A stretch of 64,000 nucleotides of DNA from Pseudomonas sp. ACN8 (GCF_002303925.1 NZ_MRCS01000022.1:1-64000), one strand, 5' to 3'; counted from the first letter of the stretch, positions 21,204 through 31,841 are shown. Notes: generated by a model from the sequence alone, not told the origin. Made by a program: numbers and translations.

Positions 21204-21984
21204 ATACCTCCTGCTTTTGGCAGCGTTACTCTGTGCAGGCGTCGCCAATGCCGACAACAGCAAAGCCAATGCCCCCGTGGTCGTCGACAGCGATGGCTTC
21301 AAGGAGCCGCTGAGCAAACTCAAATTCAACCCGGGCCTGGATCAGCGCGAGTTCGAGCGTTCGACGCTCAATGCGCTGGCCGTCTACGATCCGCTGGAGG
21401 AGTGGAACCGGCGCGTCTATCACTTCAACTACCGCTTCGACCAATGGGTGTTCCTGCCGGTGGTCAATGGTTACCGCTACGTCACCCCGAGCTTCCTGCG
21501 TACCGGTGTCAGCAACTTCTTCAACAACCTCGGCGATGTGCCGAACCTGATGAACAGCCTGCTGCAGCTCAAGGGTCAGCGCTCCCTGGAAACCACTGGG
21601 CGACTGCTGCTCAACACCACCATCGGCATCGCCGGCCTGTGGGACCCGGCCACCGCCATGGGTCTGCCGCGCCAGAGCGAAGACTTCGGCCAGACTTTAG
21701 GCTTCTACGGTGTGCCGGGCGGCGCTTATTTCGTCCTGCCGATCCTCGGTCCGTCGAATCTGCGTGATACCGGTGGCCTGCTGGTGGACTACTCGGCCGA
21801 GAATGCGATCAACTTCCTCAACGTGGCCGAAGTCAGCTCCAACCATCCGGAAATCTTGATCCTGCGCGCCATCGACAAGCGCCACCAGACCAGCTTCCGC
21901 TATGGCCAGATGAACTCGCCATTCGAATACGAGAAAGTGCGCTACGTGTACACCGAAGCGCGCAAGTTGCAGGTCGCCGAGTAA
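21196..21984 (+). CDS. mlaA: MlaA/VacJ outer-membrane lipid asymmetry protein
   Basis: The 262-aa MlaA-family protein removes mislocalised phospholipid from the outer membrane outer leaflet. Family blocks are DPLEEWNRRVYHFNYRFDQW, YRYVTPSFLRTGVSNFFNN, and the C-terminal SEDFGQTLGFYGVPGGAYF with PILGPSNLRDT. It has a signal sequence (LLLAALLCAGVANA) but no canonical lipobox: the residue before Cys13 is Leu, and VANA-D looks like a signal peptidase I site. This is unusual because E. coli MlaA is a lipoprotein. Its start lies inside the upstream hydrolase gene. Confidence 0.95.
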   Translation: MAKYLLLLAALLCAGVANADNSKANAPVVVDSDGFKEPLSKLKFNPGLDQREFERSTLNALAVYDPLEEWNRRVYHFNYRFDQWVFLPVVNGYRYVTPSFLRTGVSNFFNNLGDVPNLMNSLLQLKGQRSLETTGRLLLNTTIGIAGLWDPATAMGLPRQSEDFGQTLGFYGVPGGAYFVLPILGPSNLRDTGGLLVDYSAENAINFLNVAEVSSNHPEILILRAIDKRHQTSFRYGQMNSPFEYEKVRYVYTEARKLQVAE

Positions 21985-22004
21985 ATCAGACGATCGCAAA
22001 TAAC

Positions 22005-22094
22005 TGTAGGAGCGAGCTTGCTCGCGATGAGGTCGTGTCAGTCACCAACGAGGTTGTCTGACACTCCGTCATCGCGAGCAAGCTCGCTCCTACA
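22005..22094. repeat. REPIN
   Basis: Plus-strand REP at 22005-22028 and minus-strand REP at 22071-22094 with an AGCTTGCTCG core in both arms. It sits between the convergent mlaA and yedI genes and may act as a bidirectional transcript end. Confidence 0.9.
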
Positions 22095-22111
22095 TTTGCT
22101 TTGTGTTGCCT

Positions 22112-23026
22112 TCAGCCCTTCATGGCTTTCCAGATCTTGCTGACGGCCATCACGCCAACCAATACCACCGCCCCCGCGATAATCCCCGCCACGCCATTGA
22201 GCAACACCGGCACGATAAACCCGCCACTTCCCGCCGCTGCGCCGACACTTTCGATCCAGTGATGCACCACCGGCACACCGTGCGTGAGGATCCCGCCGCC
22301 CACCAGGAACATCGCCGCCGTACCAATCACCGACAGGCTTTTCATCATGTACGGTGCCGCACGCAGAATCCCCCCGCCGATGCTTTTCGCCATCTGCCCG
22401 GGTTTCTGGGTCAACCACAGGCCCAGGTCGTCGAGCTTGACGATACCCGCCACCAATCCGTACACGCCGACGGTCATGACAATGGCAATGCCCGAAAGCA
22501 CGATGATTTGCTGAGTCAATGGCGCGCCGGCCACAGTACCGAGGGTGATCGCGATGATTTCCGCCGAAAGAATGAAATCGGTGCGGATAGCGCCTTTGAT
22601 CTTGTCCCTCTCGAACGCCACCAGGTCGATGGCAGGATCGGCCACCGCCTCGACCAACTGCGCATGCTCGGCGACATCTTCAGCCTTGCTGTGCAGAAAC
22701 TTGTGGGCGAGCTTCTCAAAACCTTCGAAACACAGATAGGCACCGCCGACCATCAACAACGGCGTGACCAGCCACGGAATGAATGCACTGATCGCCAATG
22801 CCGACGGCACCAGGATCAGTTTATTGATGAACGACCCCTTGGCGACCGCCCAGACCACCGGAATTTCCCGTTCGGCACGCACGCCGCTGACTTGCTGGGC
22901 ATTGAGTGCCAGATCGTCACCGAGTACACCGGCCGTTTTCTTGGCGGCCATTTGGGTCATCAAAGACACGTCGTCCAGCACGGTCGCGATATCGTCGATC
23001 AGTACCAGCAAACTGCTTCCTGCCAT
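22112..23026 (-). CDS. yedI: DUF808 (YedI) family inner-membrane protein
   Basis: A 304-aa membrane protein from ATG 23026 ([20 protein letters not shown]), the conserved DUF808 start. [20 protein letters not shown] and the long helices, including [21 protein letters not shown], are typical. Function is unknown; transport has been suggested from topology only. It is divergent from a TetR regulator 135 bp away, which could control it. Confidence 0.92.
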   Translation of the reverse strand: MAGSSLLVLIDDIATVLDDVSLMTQMAAKKTAGVLGDDLALNAQQVSGVRAEREIPVVWAVAKGSFINKLILVPSALAISAFIPWLVTPLLMVGGAYLCFEGFEKLAHKFLHSKAEDVAEHAQLVEAVADPAIDLVAFERDKIKGAIRTDFILSAEIIAITLGTVAGAPLTQQIIVLSGIAIVMTVGVYGLVAGIVKLDDLGLWLTQKPGQMAKSIGGGILRAAPYMMKSLSVIGTAAMFLVGGGILTHGVPVVHHWIESVGAAAGSGGFIVPVLLNGVAGIIAGAVVLVGVMAVSKIWKAMKG

Positions 23027-23160
23027 GAATCGGGTTTCCTTCTGCAATGAATGCGCAGCAGCATAGCGCGACATAAGAGCCTACGGTGCATTCTTGAGCG
23101 CCGCGCGAGGCCGGTGATACCATGCGCAACCGCCAGAACAGGCAAGGAATCACCCGGTTT

Positions 23161-23766
23161 ATGAGCACTATCCGCGAGCGCAACAAACAACTGATCCTGC
23201 GTGCCGCCAGTGAGGAATTCGCCGACAAAGGCTTCGCTGCGACCAAAACCAGCGACATCGCAGCCAAGGCGGGATTGCCCAAGCCCAACGTCTACTACTA
23301 CTTCAAGTCCAAGGAAAACCTCTACCGCGAGGTTCTGGAAAGTATCATCGAGCCCATCCTGCAGGCTTCGACACCATTCAATCCGGACGGCGAACCCGGT
23401 GAAGTACTCAGCGGCTACATTCGCTCGAAAATCCGCATCTCCCGTGACCTGCCATTCGCCTCCAAAGTGTTCGCCAGCGAAATCATGCACGGAGCCCCCC
23501 ACCTGAGCAGCGATCTGGTCGAACAGCTCAATGGCCAGGCCAAACACAACATCGAGTGCATCCAGACCTGGATCGACCGCGGGCAAATCGCCCCCATCGA
23601 CCCCAACCACCTGATGTTCAGCATCTGGGCCGCGACCCAGACCTACGCCGACTTCGACTGGCAAATCACCGCCATCACCGGCAAGGCCAGGCTGGATGAA
23701 GAAGATTATGAAGCGGCGGCACAGACAATTATCCGGTTGGTGCTCAAGGGGTGTGAGCCGGATTGA
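23161..23766 (+). CDS. TetR family transcriptional regulator
   Basis: A 201-aa regulator. The N-terminal TetR helix-turn-helix is clear: RAASEEFADKGFAATKTSDI, then AAKAGLPKPNVYYYFKSKEN. The C-terminal ligand domain includes ASEIMHGAPHLS and DRGQIAPIDPNHLMFSIWAA, as in RutR/YbiH-type members. I start at 23161 (MSTIRERN); an in-frame ATG at 23122 would add 13 residues. The target may be the divergent yedI or its own promoter. Confidence 0.9.
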   Translation: MSTIRERNKQLILRAASEEFADKGFAATKTSDIAAKAGLPKPNVYYYFKSKENLYREVLESIIEPILQASTPFNPDGEPGEVLSGYIRSKIRISRDLPFASKVFASEIMHGAPHLSSDLVEQLNGQAKHNIECIQTWIDRGQIAPIDPNHLMFSIWAATQTYADFDWQITAITGKARLDEEDYEAAAQTIIRLVLKGCEPD

Positions 23767-23784
23767 TGGACAGCGGTGCTACCA

Positions 23785-23849
23785 ATCGCGAGCAGGCTCA
23801 CTCCTACATTTGGAATGCATTCCCCTGTAGGAGTGAGCCTGCTCGCGAT
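23785..23849. repeat. Compact REPIN beside the RAYT
   Basis: Minus REP (23785-23808) and plus REP (23826-23849) with a 17-bp loop, ATTTGGAATGCATTCCC-like, that is itself palindromic. Both arms carry the GAGTGAGCC variant. It lies 21 bp downstream of the RAYT stop. Confidence 0.92.
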
Positions 23850-23869
23850 CGAGACGACACGGTTTCAGC

Positions 23870-24328
23870 TCAAACCCAGATCGCATCCCACAACGGATAG
23901 TCGCCAAGCTTTGCCACCAGTCCAGCCCGCAACGGGTTGGCTACTACATACCGCGCCATCTTCACCAAATCCTCATCTCGCCTCAGCGCTCGGTCGTGAT
24001 ACCCCTGTTGCCAAAGACAGATCTTCCCGTCGACGAACCGATTCACTGCCTTAGTACTCAACGATTTGGTCTTCTGCATCAATCCACTCAGCGAACCCCG
24101 CTGCAACTCGACCAACCAATGAAAATGATCAGGCATGACGACCCACGCCAATGACTTGGCGCAACCTTGCTCCTGAGCATTACGAAATTGGTTCACGACT
24201 AATCTGCCCAAGGTGAAATCCTTGAAGACAGGTCGGCGTTCGAAGGTATTGGCTGTCAGCAGATAGATTCGATTGTGTTCGGTGTAGCGGCCGAGGCGCA
24301 GACGGTGTGAAGCAGACAGTTCAGGCAT
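23870..24328 (-). CDS. REP-associated tyrosine transposase (RAYT)
   Basis: A 152-aa IS200/IS605-like Y1 transposase. The HUH motif is in VVMPDHFHWLVEL near residue 65. The catalytic tyrosine region is ARYVVANPLRAGLV near residue 128. WQQGYHDRALRRDEDL is typical of RAYTs. It is flanked on both sides by REPINs (23785-23849 and 24427-24517), the known arrangement for this family. It is the likely in-trans mobiliser or maintainer of the REP copies in this genome. Length and motifs look intact. Confidence 0.93.
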   Translation of the reverse strand: MPELSASHRLRLGRYTEHNRIYLLTANTFERRPVFKDFTLGRLVVNQFRNAQEQGCAKSLAWVVMPDHFHWLVELQRGSLSGLMQKTKSLSTKAVNRFVDGKICLWQQGYHDRALRRDEDLVKMARYVVANPLRAGLVAKLGDYPLWDAIWV

Positions 24329-24426
24329 TCCCTTGCCACTCTCATGATGACGTCATGAAAAGGCTAGCCCCGGAAATGCTGGAGGGTAATGCAGACTTTT
24401 AGCTGGATGTGACTGGGAGAATGCCT

Positions 24427-24517
24427 TCGCGAGCAGGCTCGCTCCCACAGTGGTATTGCGGTGATCAGACATTCTGTGTCCGCCACCGCCCCTTGTGGGA
24501 GCGAGCCTGCTCGCGAA
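24427..24517. repeat. REPIN upstream of the RAYT
   Basis: Minus REP at 24427-24449 and plus REP at 24494-24517, both of the GTGGGAG type with a GCGAAGG end. The loop is 44 bp. Together with 23785-23849 it brackets the transposase gene. Confidence 0.9.
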
Positions 24518-24540
24518 GGCGATTGATCAGAAGCTACAAA

Positions 24541-24981
24541 TCAAGCCGCCACCCCCGCATCCGCCACCAACCCCAACGCCTCGATCGCATTGATCGCGCA
24601 CTGTTCGTCGACATCCGACAGATCGCCGCTGATCCCCACCGCCCCCAGCACGTTCCCGTCCTGATCGCGAACCAGCACACCACCCGGTGCCGGCACGACG
24701 CTGCCCTGCCCCAGGCTGTTCAACGCGGCGATAAACGCCGGGCGTTGCTGGGCGTCCAGCGCCAGCAGGCGTGAACCCTTGCCCAGCGCGATGGCGCCCC
24801 AGGCTTTGCCGATGGCGACGTGCGGGCGCAGCAGGCTGGCGCCGTCCTCGCGTTGCAGGGTGATCAGATGCCCGCCGGCATCCAGTACTGCAATGGTCAA
24901 GGGTGCCGCAGCGATTGCCCGCCCTGCGGTGATGGCCTCGTTGACCAGGTTGACTGCGACTTTCAAGGTTAAAGCGCTCAT
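24541..24981 (-). CDS. GlcG/HbpS family protein
   Basis: A 146-aa GlcG-like (DUF336) protein, from ATG 24981 with GAGGA 8 bp upstream. Conserved blocks are TIAVLDAGGHLITLQREDGA, FIAALNSLGQGSVVPAPGGV and GAVGISGDLSDVDEQCA. The family is linked to glycolate/glyoxylate gene clusters and includes haem-binding HbpS; the biochemical role here is unknown. It is divergent from gcl across a region with two TTGTATACAA palindromes. Confidence 0.9.
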   Translation of the reverse strand: MSALTLKVAVNLVNEAITAGRAIAAAPLTIAVLDAGGHLITLQREDGASLLRPHVAIGKAWGAIALGKGSRLLALDAQQRPAFIAALNSLGQGSVVPAPGGVLVRDQDGNVLGAVGISGDLSDVDEQCAINAIEALGLVADAGVAA

Positions 24982-25087
24982 GGTGCCGTCCTCATTTTGT
25001 TTTTCGGAAAGTCGGTGGGCTGCGGCACAAGTGCGAGACGTTGTGCCGCAGCCCGATGCAACAAATAGAACACAATGAATTATTTTT

Positions 25088-25097
25088 TTGTATACAA
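25088..25097. promoter_or_regulatory. TTGTATACAA palindrome, copy 1
   Basis: A perfect 10-bp palindrome 107 bp upstream of the GlcG-like gene. An identical copy lies 138 bp away near gcl. The shape suits a GntR/FadR-type dimer, but the regulator is not in the window. Confidence 0.55.
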
Positions 25098-25225
25098 TAA
25101 TTCTCGAAAGGCGCGACATGCGACGAAAAGCCACAGCAGAACGGGCTTCCGACGAATGAAACAAGCGCTTGAGAAAATGGATTGACCTGCGCCGTCCGCC
25201 GTGAATACACTCTGCGCAAAGCCAC

Positions 25226-25235
25226 TTGTATACAA
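25226..25235. promoter_or_regulatory. TTGTATACAA palindrome, copy 2
   Basis: The second identical palindrome, 28 bp before the gcl ATG, where a bound regulator would block transcription. TACAAT within it could also serve as a -10 hexamer. Confidence 0.58.
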
Positions 25236-25262
25236 TTACAAAACGTAAAGAGGCACAAAACC

Positions 25263-27038
<1,776 letters not shown>

Positions 27039-27059
27039 TTAACAGCTGATCGCTCTCCC

Positions 27060-27148
27060 TGTAGGAGCGAGCCTGCTCGCGATGAGGCCGGAACATTCAA
27101 CATCAATGTTGACTGACATTACGCTATCGCGAGCAGGCCCACTCCTAC
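27060..27148. repeat. REPIN between gcl and hyi
   Basis: Plus REP at 27060-27083 and minus REP at 27125-27148; the second arm has GGCCCACTCC. It occupies most of the 143-bp gap inside the operon. Confidence 0.9.
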
Positions 27149-27181
27149 AGGGGGGCACTCACACATTTACAGGAGACCACC

Positions 27182-27964
27182 ATGCCGCGTTTCGCAGCCA
27201 ACCTGTCCATGCTGTTCACCGAACAGGACTTTCTTGCCCGTTTCGAAGCGGCCGCCAAGGCCGGCTTCAGTGGTGTCGAATACCTGTTCCCGTACGACTT
27301 CAGCTCCGCCGAAATCAAGGCCAAGCTCGACGCCCACGGTCTGACCCAAGTGCTGTTCAACCTGCCGGCCGGTGACTGGGCCAAGGGCGAGCGCGGTATC
27401 GCGTGTCTGCCGGACCGGGTCGAAGAGTTCCGTGCCGGTGTCGACCTGGCCATCGCTTACGCGCAAGTGCTGGGCAACACCCAGGTCAACTGCCTGGCCG
27501 GTATTCGTCCGCAGGGCTTTGACGATGCCACCGTGGAGAAAACCTTCGTCGCCAACCTCAAGTACGCGGCCGACAAGCTGCAAGCGGCGGGTATCAAGCT
27601 GGTGATGGAGGCGATCAACACCCGTGACATCCCAGGCTTCTACCTGAATAACACGGCGCAAGCCCTGTCGATTCGCGAGCAGGTCGGCAGCGCCAACCTG
27701 TTCCTGCAATACGACATCTACCACATGCAAATCATGGAAGGCGATCTGGCCCGCACCCTGCAATCGCACCTGGGCGAGATCAACCATGTGCAACTCGCGG
27801 ACAACCCGGGGCGCAACGAACCTGGTACCGGTGAAATCAACTACCGCTTCCTGTTCGAACACCTGGACCGCATCGGTTACCAAGGCTGGGTCGGTTGCGA
27901 ATACAAGCCGCTGACCACCACTGAAGCGGGCCTGGGCTGGTTGAAAACCCATAACGCGATCTAA
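27182..27964 (+). CDS. hyi: Hydroxypyruvate isomerase
   Basis: The 260-aa TIM-barrel isomerase interconverts hydroxypyruvate and tartronate semialdehyde. Visible family blocks are MPRFAANLSMLFTE at the start, LVMEAINTRDIPGFYL with a metal-site Glu, YDIYHMQIMEGD, and VGCEYKPLTTTEAGL at the end. It has an AGGAG site 7 bp upstream, just after the REPIN. It is the second gene of the glyoxylate operon. Confidence 0.96.
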   Translation: MPRFAANLSMLFTEQDFLARFEAAAKAGFSGVEYLFPYDFSSAEIKAKLDAHGLTQVLFNLPAGDWAKGERGIACLPDRVEEFRAGVDLAIAYAQVLGNTQVNCLAGIRPQGFDDATVEKTFVANLKYAADKLQAAGIKLVMEAINTRDIPGFYLNNTAQALSIREQVGSANLFLQYDIYHMQIMEGDLARTLQSHLGEINHVQLADNPGRNEPGTGEINYRFLFEHLDRIGYQGWVGCEYKPLTTTEAGLGWLKTHNAI

Positions 27965-27974
27965 TACATATCCC

Positions 27975-28074
27975 TGTAGGAGCGAGCCTGCTCGCGAAGA
28001 ACGATCAGGCGCCGCGTTTACTCAGGCAGCACGCGTTTTCGTTGAGTTTTTTCGCGAGCAGGCTCGCTCCTACA
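27975..28074. repeat. REPIN between hyi and glxR
   Basis: Plus REP at 27975-27998 and minus REP at 28051-28074. The loop contains GGCGCCGCGTTTACTCAGG and GCACGCGTTTTCGTTGA, the extended-loop subtype also seen near 14.1, 47.8, 59.0 and 61.0 kb. Confidence 0.9.
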
Positions 28075-28101
28075 GAAAGCACAAAACAAGAGGATTTTCT
28101 C

Positions 28102-28995
28102 ATGGCTAAAATCGGATTTATCGGCACCGGCATCATGGGCCACCCAATGGCGGCGAACCTGCAGAAAGCCGGTCACAGCCTGTTCCTGTCGGCCCACCAC
28201 GACCCTGCGCCCGCCGACCTGATCGCCGCTGGCGCCGTTGCCTTGGCGAACCCGAAAGAAGTCGCCCAGGAAGCCGAGTTCATCATCGTCATGGTGCCCG
28301 ATACCCCGCAGGTCGATGACGTGCTGTTCCGTGCCGACGGCATCGCTGCAGGCGTGAGCAAAGGCAAAGTCGTCATCGACATGAGCTCGATCTCGCCGAC
28401 CGCCACCAAGGCTTTCGCGGCCAGGATCAACGAAAAAGGCGCGCAATACCTCGACGCCCCGGTATCCGGCGGTGAAGTCGGCGCCAAGGCTGCGACCCTG
28501 AGCATCATGGTCGGCGGTGATGCCGACGCCTTCGAACGTGCCCTGCCGCTGTTCCAGGCCATGGGCAAGAACATCACCCTGGTCGGTGGCAACGGCGACG
28601 GTCAAACCGCCAAGGTGGCCAACCAGATCATCGTGGCCCTGAACATCCAGGCCGTGGCCGAAGCCCTGCTGTTCGCTTCGAAGAACGGTGCCGATCCAGC
28701 CAAGGTGCGTGAAGCACTGATGGGCGGTTTCGCGTCCTCGAAGATCCTCGAAGTGCACGGCGAGCGCATGATCAAAGGCACCTTCGATCCAGGCTTCCGC
28801 ATCAGCCTGCACCAGAAGGACCTGAACCTGGCCCTGCAAGGCGCCAGGGAGCTGAACATCAACCTGCCGAACACCGCCAACACCCAGCAAGTGTTCAGCA
28901 CCTGCGCGGCCATCGGTGGCAGCAACTGGGACCACTCGGCGCTGATCAAGGGTCTGGAACACATGGCGAACTTCTCGATTCGCGACAAGAAGTAA
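28102..28995 (+). CDS. glxR: Tartronate semialdehyde reductase (2-hydroxy-3-oxopropionate reductase)
   Basis: The 297-aa beta-hydroxyacid dehydrogenase reduces tartronate semialdehyde to D-glycerate. The nucleotide site GFIGTGIMGHPMAANL is at the N-terminus. The substrate loop is DAPVSGGEVGAKAATLSIMV near residue 118. The catalytic Lys is in GQTAKVANQIIVALN near 170. I start at 28102 (MAKIGFIG), preceded by AAGAGG; upstream in-frame codons belong to the REPIN. Confidence 0.97.
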   Translation: MAKIGFIGTGIMGHPMAANLQKAGHSLFLSAHHDPAPADLIAAGAVALANPKEVAQEAEFIIVMVPDTPQVDDVLFRADGIAAGVSKGKVVIDMSSISPTATKAFAARINEKGAQYLDAPVSGGEVGAKAATLSIMVGGDADAFERALPLFQAMGKNITLVGGNGDGQTAKVANQIIVALNIQAVAEALLFASKNGADPAKVREALMGGFASSKILEVHGERMIKGTFDPGFRISLHQKDLNLALQGARELNINLPNTANTQQVFSTCAAIGGSNWDHSALIKGLEHMANFSIRDKK

Positions 28996-29021
28996 GCCCC
29001 TGCCCCACACCGCTTCAAACC

Positions 29022-29108
29022 TGTAGGAGTGAGCCTGCTCGCGATGAAATCACCGCGGTGTACCTGATACACCGCAGTGCCTGGATCGCGAGCAGGCTCA
29101 CTCCTACA
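29022..29108. repeat. REPIN between glxR and ttuD
   Basis: Plus REP at 29022-29045 and minus REP at 29085-29108, both GAGTGAGCC variants, with a 39-bp loop containing its own dyad CACCGCGGTGTA/TACACCGCAGTG. Confidence 0.9.
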
Positions 29109-29155
29109 GGGATCAGAGTTGCCCTTTCGAATAACAAGAATTCCGGGAGCCCGCC

Positions 29156-30436
29156 ATGTCGGTCGATCCGCAACAATTGCTGCGCGAGCTGTTTGCCACA
29201 GCCATCGACGCGGCGCATCCGCAACAAGTCCTCGAAGCCCATCTGCCTGCCGACCGCAGCGGTCGCGTGATCGTCATTGGCGCCGGCAAAGCCGCAGCCG
29301 CCATGGCCCAGGTGGTCGAGCGCTGCTGGCAGGGTGAAGTCACAGGCCTGGTAGTGACCCGCTACGGTCACGGCGCACCTTGCGAAAAAATCGAAGTGGT
29401 CGAAGCCGCACATCCGGTACCGGACGCTGCGGGTCTGGCCGTGGCCAAGCGTGTGCTGGAACTGGTCAGCGACCTGAACGAAAACGACCGCGTGATTTTC
29501 CTGCTCTCCGGCGGTGGTTCTGCCCTGCTGGCACTGCCGGCGGTCGGCATCACCCTGGCCGACAAGCAGTCGATCAACAAAGCCCTGCTCAAGTCCGGCG
29601 CGACCATCGGCGAGATGAACTGCGTGCGCAAGCACCTCTCGGCGATCAAGGGTGGCCGCCTGGGCAAAGCCTGCTGGCCTGCCACGGTCTACACCTATGC
29701 GATTTCCGATGTGCCGGGCGACCTCGCCACGGTCATCGCCTCCGGCCCTACCGTGGCCGACCCGAGCACCTCGGCCGAAGCGCTGGCGATCCTCAAACGC
29801 TACGCCATCGAGGTTCCGGCTTCGGTGCGCACCTGGCTGCAAAGCCCCGAGTCGGAAACCGTCAAACCCGGCGACCCGAGCCTGGCACGCAGTCATTTCC
29901 AGTTGATCGCCCGCCCGCAGCAATCCCTTGAAGCAGCGGCGGTGAAATGCCGTCAGGCCGGGTTCAGTCCGCTGATCCTTGGTGACCTGGAAGGCGAATC
30001 CCGCGAGGTGGCGAAAGTCCACGCCGGCATCGCACGGCAGATCGTCCTGCACGGTCAGCCGCTGGCGGCGCCCTGCGTGATTCTCTCCGGCGGCGAAACC
30101 ACCGTCACCGTGCGCGGCAATGGCCGTGGCGGGCGCAATGCCGAGTTCCTGCTGAGCCTGACCGACAACCTCAAGGGCCTGCCGGGCGTCTACGCGCTGG
30201 CCGGCGACACAGACGGCATCGACGGCTCCGAGGACAACGCCGGCGCGATCATGACCCCGGACAGCTACGCCCGCGCCGCCGCCCTGGGCCTGAGCGCCGG
30301 CGACGAGTTGGACAACAACAACGGTTACGGCTACTTCGAGGCGCTCGACGCCCTGATCGTCACCGAGCCGACCCGTACCAACGTCAACGACTTCCGCGCC
30401 ATTCTGATCCTTGAGAGCACTAAACATGACGCCTGA
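29156..30436 (+). CDS. ttuD: Hydroxypyruvate reductase / glycerate 2-kinase-like (MOFRL family)
   Basis: A 426-aa protein of the TtuD/GckA family. The N-terminal glycerate kinase domain has IGAGKAAAAMAQVVE near 40, a FLLSGGGSALLALP loop near 117 and GEMNCVRKHLSAIKGG. The C-terminal MOFRL domain has LAGDTDGIDGSEDNAGA. The product acts on glycerate or hydroxypyruvate in the glyoxylate pathway. The family is annotated both as reductase and kinase; I cannot choose by motif alone. It overlaps pyk by 11 bp. Confidence 0.94.
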   Translation: MSVDPQQLLRELFATAIDAAHPQQVLEAHLPADRSGRVIVIGAGKAAAAMAQVVERCWQGEVTGLVVTRYGHGAPCEKIEVVEAAHPVPDAAGLAVAKRVLELVSDLNENDRVIFLLSGGGSALLALPAVGITLADKQSINKALLKSGATIGEMNCVRKHLSAIKGGRLGKACWPATVYTYAISDVPGDLATVIASGPTVADPSTSAEALAILKRYAIEVPASVRTWLQSPESETVKPGDPSLARSHFQLIARPQQSLEAAAVKCRQAGFSPLILGDLEGESREVAKVHAGIARQIVLHGQPLAAPCVILSGGETTVTVRGNGRGGRNAEFLLSLTDNLKGLPGVYALAGDTDGIDGSEDNAGAIMTPDSYARAAALGLSAGDELDNNNGYGYFEALDALIVTEPTRTNVNDFRAILILESTKHDA

Positions 30437-31841
30437 TAAAAAGGTCAAAATCCTCGCCACGCTCGGCCCGGCCACCGACGGCATCGACGCCATCCGTGAG
30501 CTGGTGCTGGCCGGGGTCAACATCTTCCGCTTGAACTTCAGCCATGGCGATCACGCCGACCACGCCCAGCGTTTTCAGTGGATCCGTGAAGTCGAGCGCC
30601 AGTTGAATTATCCATTGGGCATTCTGATGGACCTGCAAGGCCCGAAACTGCGGGTCGGCAAGTTCGCCGACGGCAAGGTGCAACTGGTGCGCGGTCAGGC
30701 CTTGCGCCTGGACCTCGATGCCACGCCGGGTGATGAGCGCCGGGTCAACCTGCCGCACCCGGAAATCATCGCCGCACTGGAGCCGGGCATGGACCTGCTG
30801 CTGGACGACGGCAAGTTGCGCCTGCGGGTCGTGACCAAGTACGCCGACGCCATCGACACCACCGTGCTCAATGGCGGCGAACTGTCGGACCGCAAAGGCG
30901 TGAACGTGCCGCAAGCGGTGCTCGACCTGAGCCCGCTGACCGCCAAGGATCGCCGCGACTTGACCTTCGGTCTGGAGCTGGGTGTGGACTGGGTGGCGCT
31001 GTCGTTCGTGCAACGTCCCGATGACATCCGCGAAGCCCGCAGCCTGATCGGCGACAAGGCCTTCCTGATGGCCAAGATCGAGAAGCCCTCGGCCGTCGAA
31101 CAACTGCGCGAGATCGCCGAATTGAGCGACGCGATCATGGTCGCCCGCGGTGACCTGGGCGTGGAAGTGCCGGCCGAAAGCGTGCCGCAGATCCAGAAGA
31201 ACATCATCGGCACCTGCCGCCAGCTCGGCAAACCGGTGGTGGTGGCGACCCAGATGCTCGAGTCAATGCGCTTCTCACCGGCGCCAACCCGCGCCGAAGT
31301 CACCGATGTCGCCAACGCTGTGGCCGAAGGTGCGGACGCGGTGATGCTGTCGGCGGAAACCGCCTCCGGCGAATACCCGCTCGAAGCCGTGCAGATGATG
31401 AGCAAGATCATCCGCCAGGTGGAAAACGGTCCGGACTATCAGACTCAACTGGACGTCAGCCGACCGAAAGCCGAGGCGACTGTTTCCGACGCGATCAGCT
31501 GCGCCATTCGCCGCATCAGCAACGTGCTGCCGGTGGCGGTGCTGGTGAACTACAGCGAATCTGGCGCATCGAGCCTGCGCGCGGCGCGGGAGCGGCCGAC
31601 GGTGCCGATCCTCAACCTGACACCGAACCTGCAAACCGCCCGTCGCCTGAGCGTGGCGTGGGGGGTGCACTCGGTGGTCAACGACCGCCTGCGTCAGGTC
31701 GATGAAGTCTGCTCCACGGCGCTAGAGATCGCCCAGGCACAAGGCATGGCTCAGCGCGGCGACACGCTGTTGATCACCGCCGGTGTGCCGTTTGGGCAGC
31801 CGGGGTCGACTAACTCTTTGCGTATCGAGACATTGATCTAG
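30426..31841 (+). CDS. pyk: Pyruvate kinase
   Basis: The 471-aa enzyme converts phosphoenolpyruvate and ADP to pyruvate and ATP. Start at 30426 (MTPDKKVKILATLGPATDG). Family motifs are FRLNFSHG near 38, MAKIEKPSAVEQL near 215 and MVARGDLGVEVPAE near 240, followed by MLSAETASGEYP. This is the operon-linked second pyruvate kinase of Pseudomonas, finishing the glyoxylate-to-pyruvate route via phosphoglycerate enzymes. Translation is probably coupled to ttuD by the overlap. Confidence 0.96.
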   Translation: MTPDKKVKILATLGPATDGIDAIRELVLAGVNIFRLNFSHGDHADHAQRFQWIREVERQLNYPLGILMDLQGPKLRVGKFADGKVQLVRGQALRLDLDATPGDERRVNLPHPEIIAALEPGMDLLLDDGKLRLRVVTKYADAIDTTVLNGGELSDRKGVNVPQAVLDLSPLTAKDRRDLTFGLELGVDWVALSFVQRPDDIREARSLIGDKAFLMAKIEKPSAVEQLREIAELSDAIMVARGDLGVEVPAESVPQIQKNIIGTCRQLGKPVVVATQMLESMRFSPAPTRAEVTDVANAVAEGADAVMLSAETASGEYPLEAVQMMSKIIRQVENGPDYQTQLDVSRPKAEATVSDAISCAIRRISNVLPVAVLVNYSESGASSLRAARERPTVPILNLTPNLQTARRLSVAWGVHSVVNDRLRQVDEVCSTALEIAQAQGMAQRGDTLLITAGVPFGQPGSTNSLRIETLI

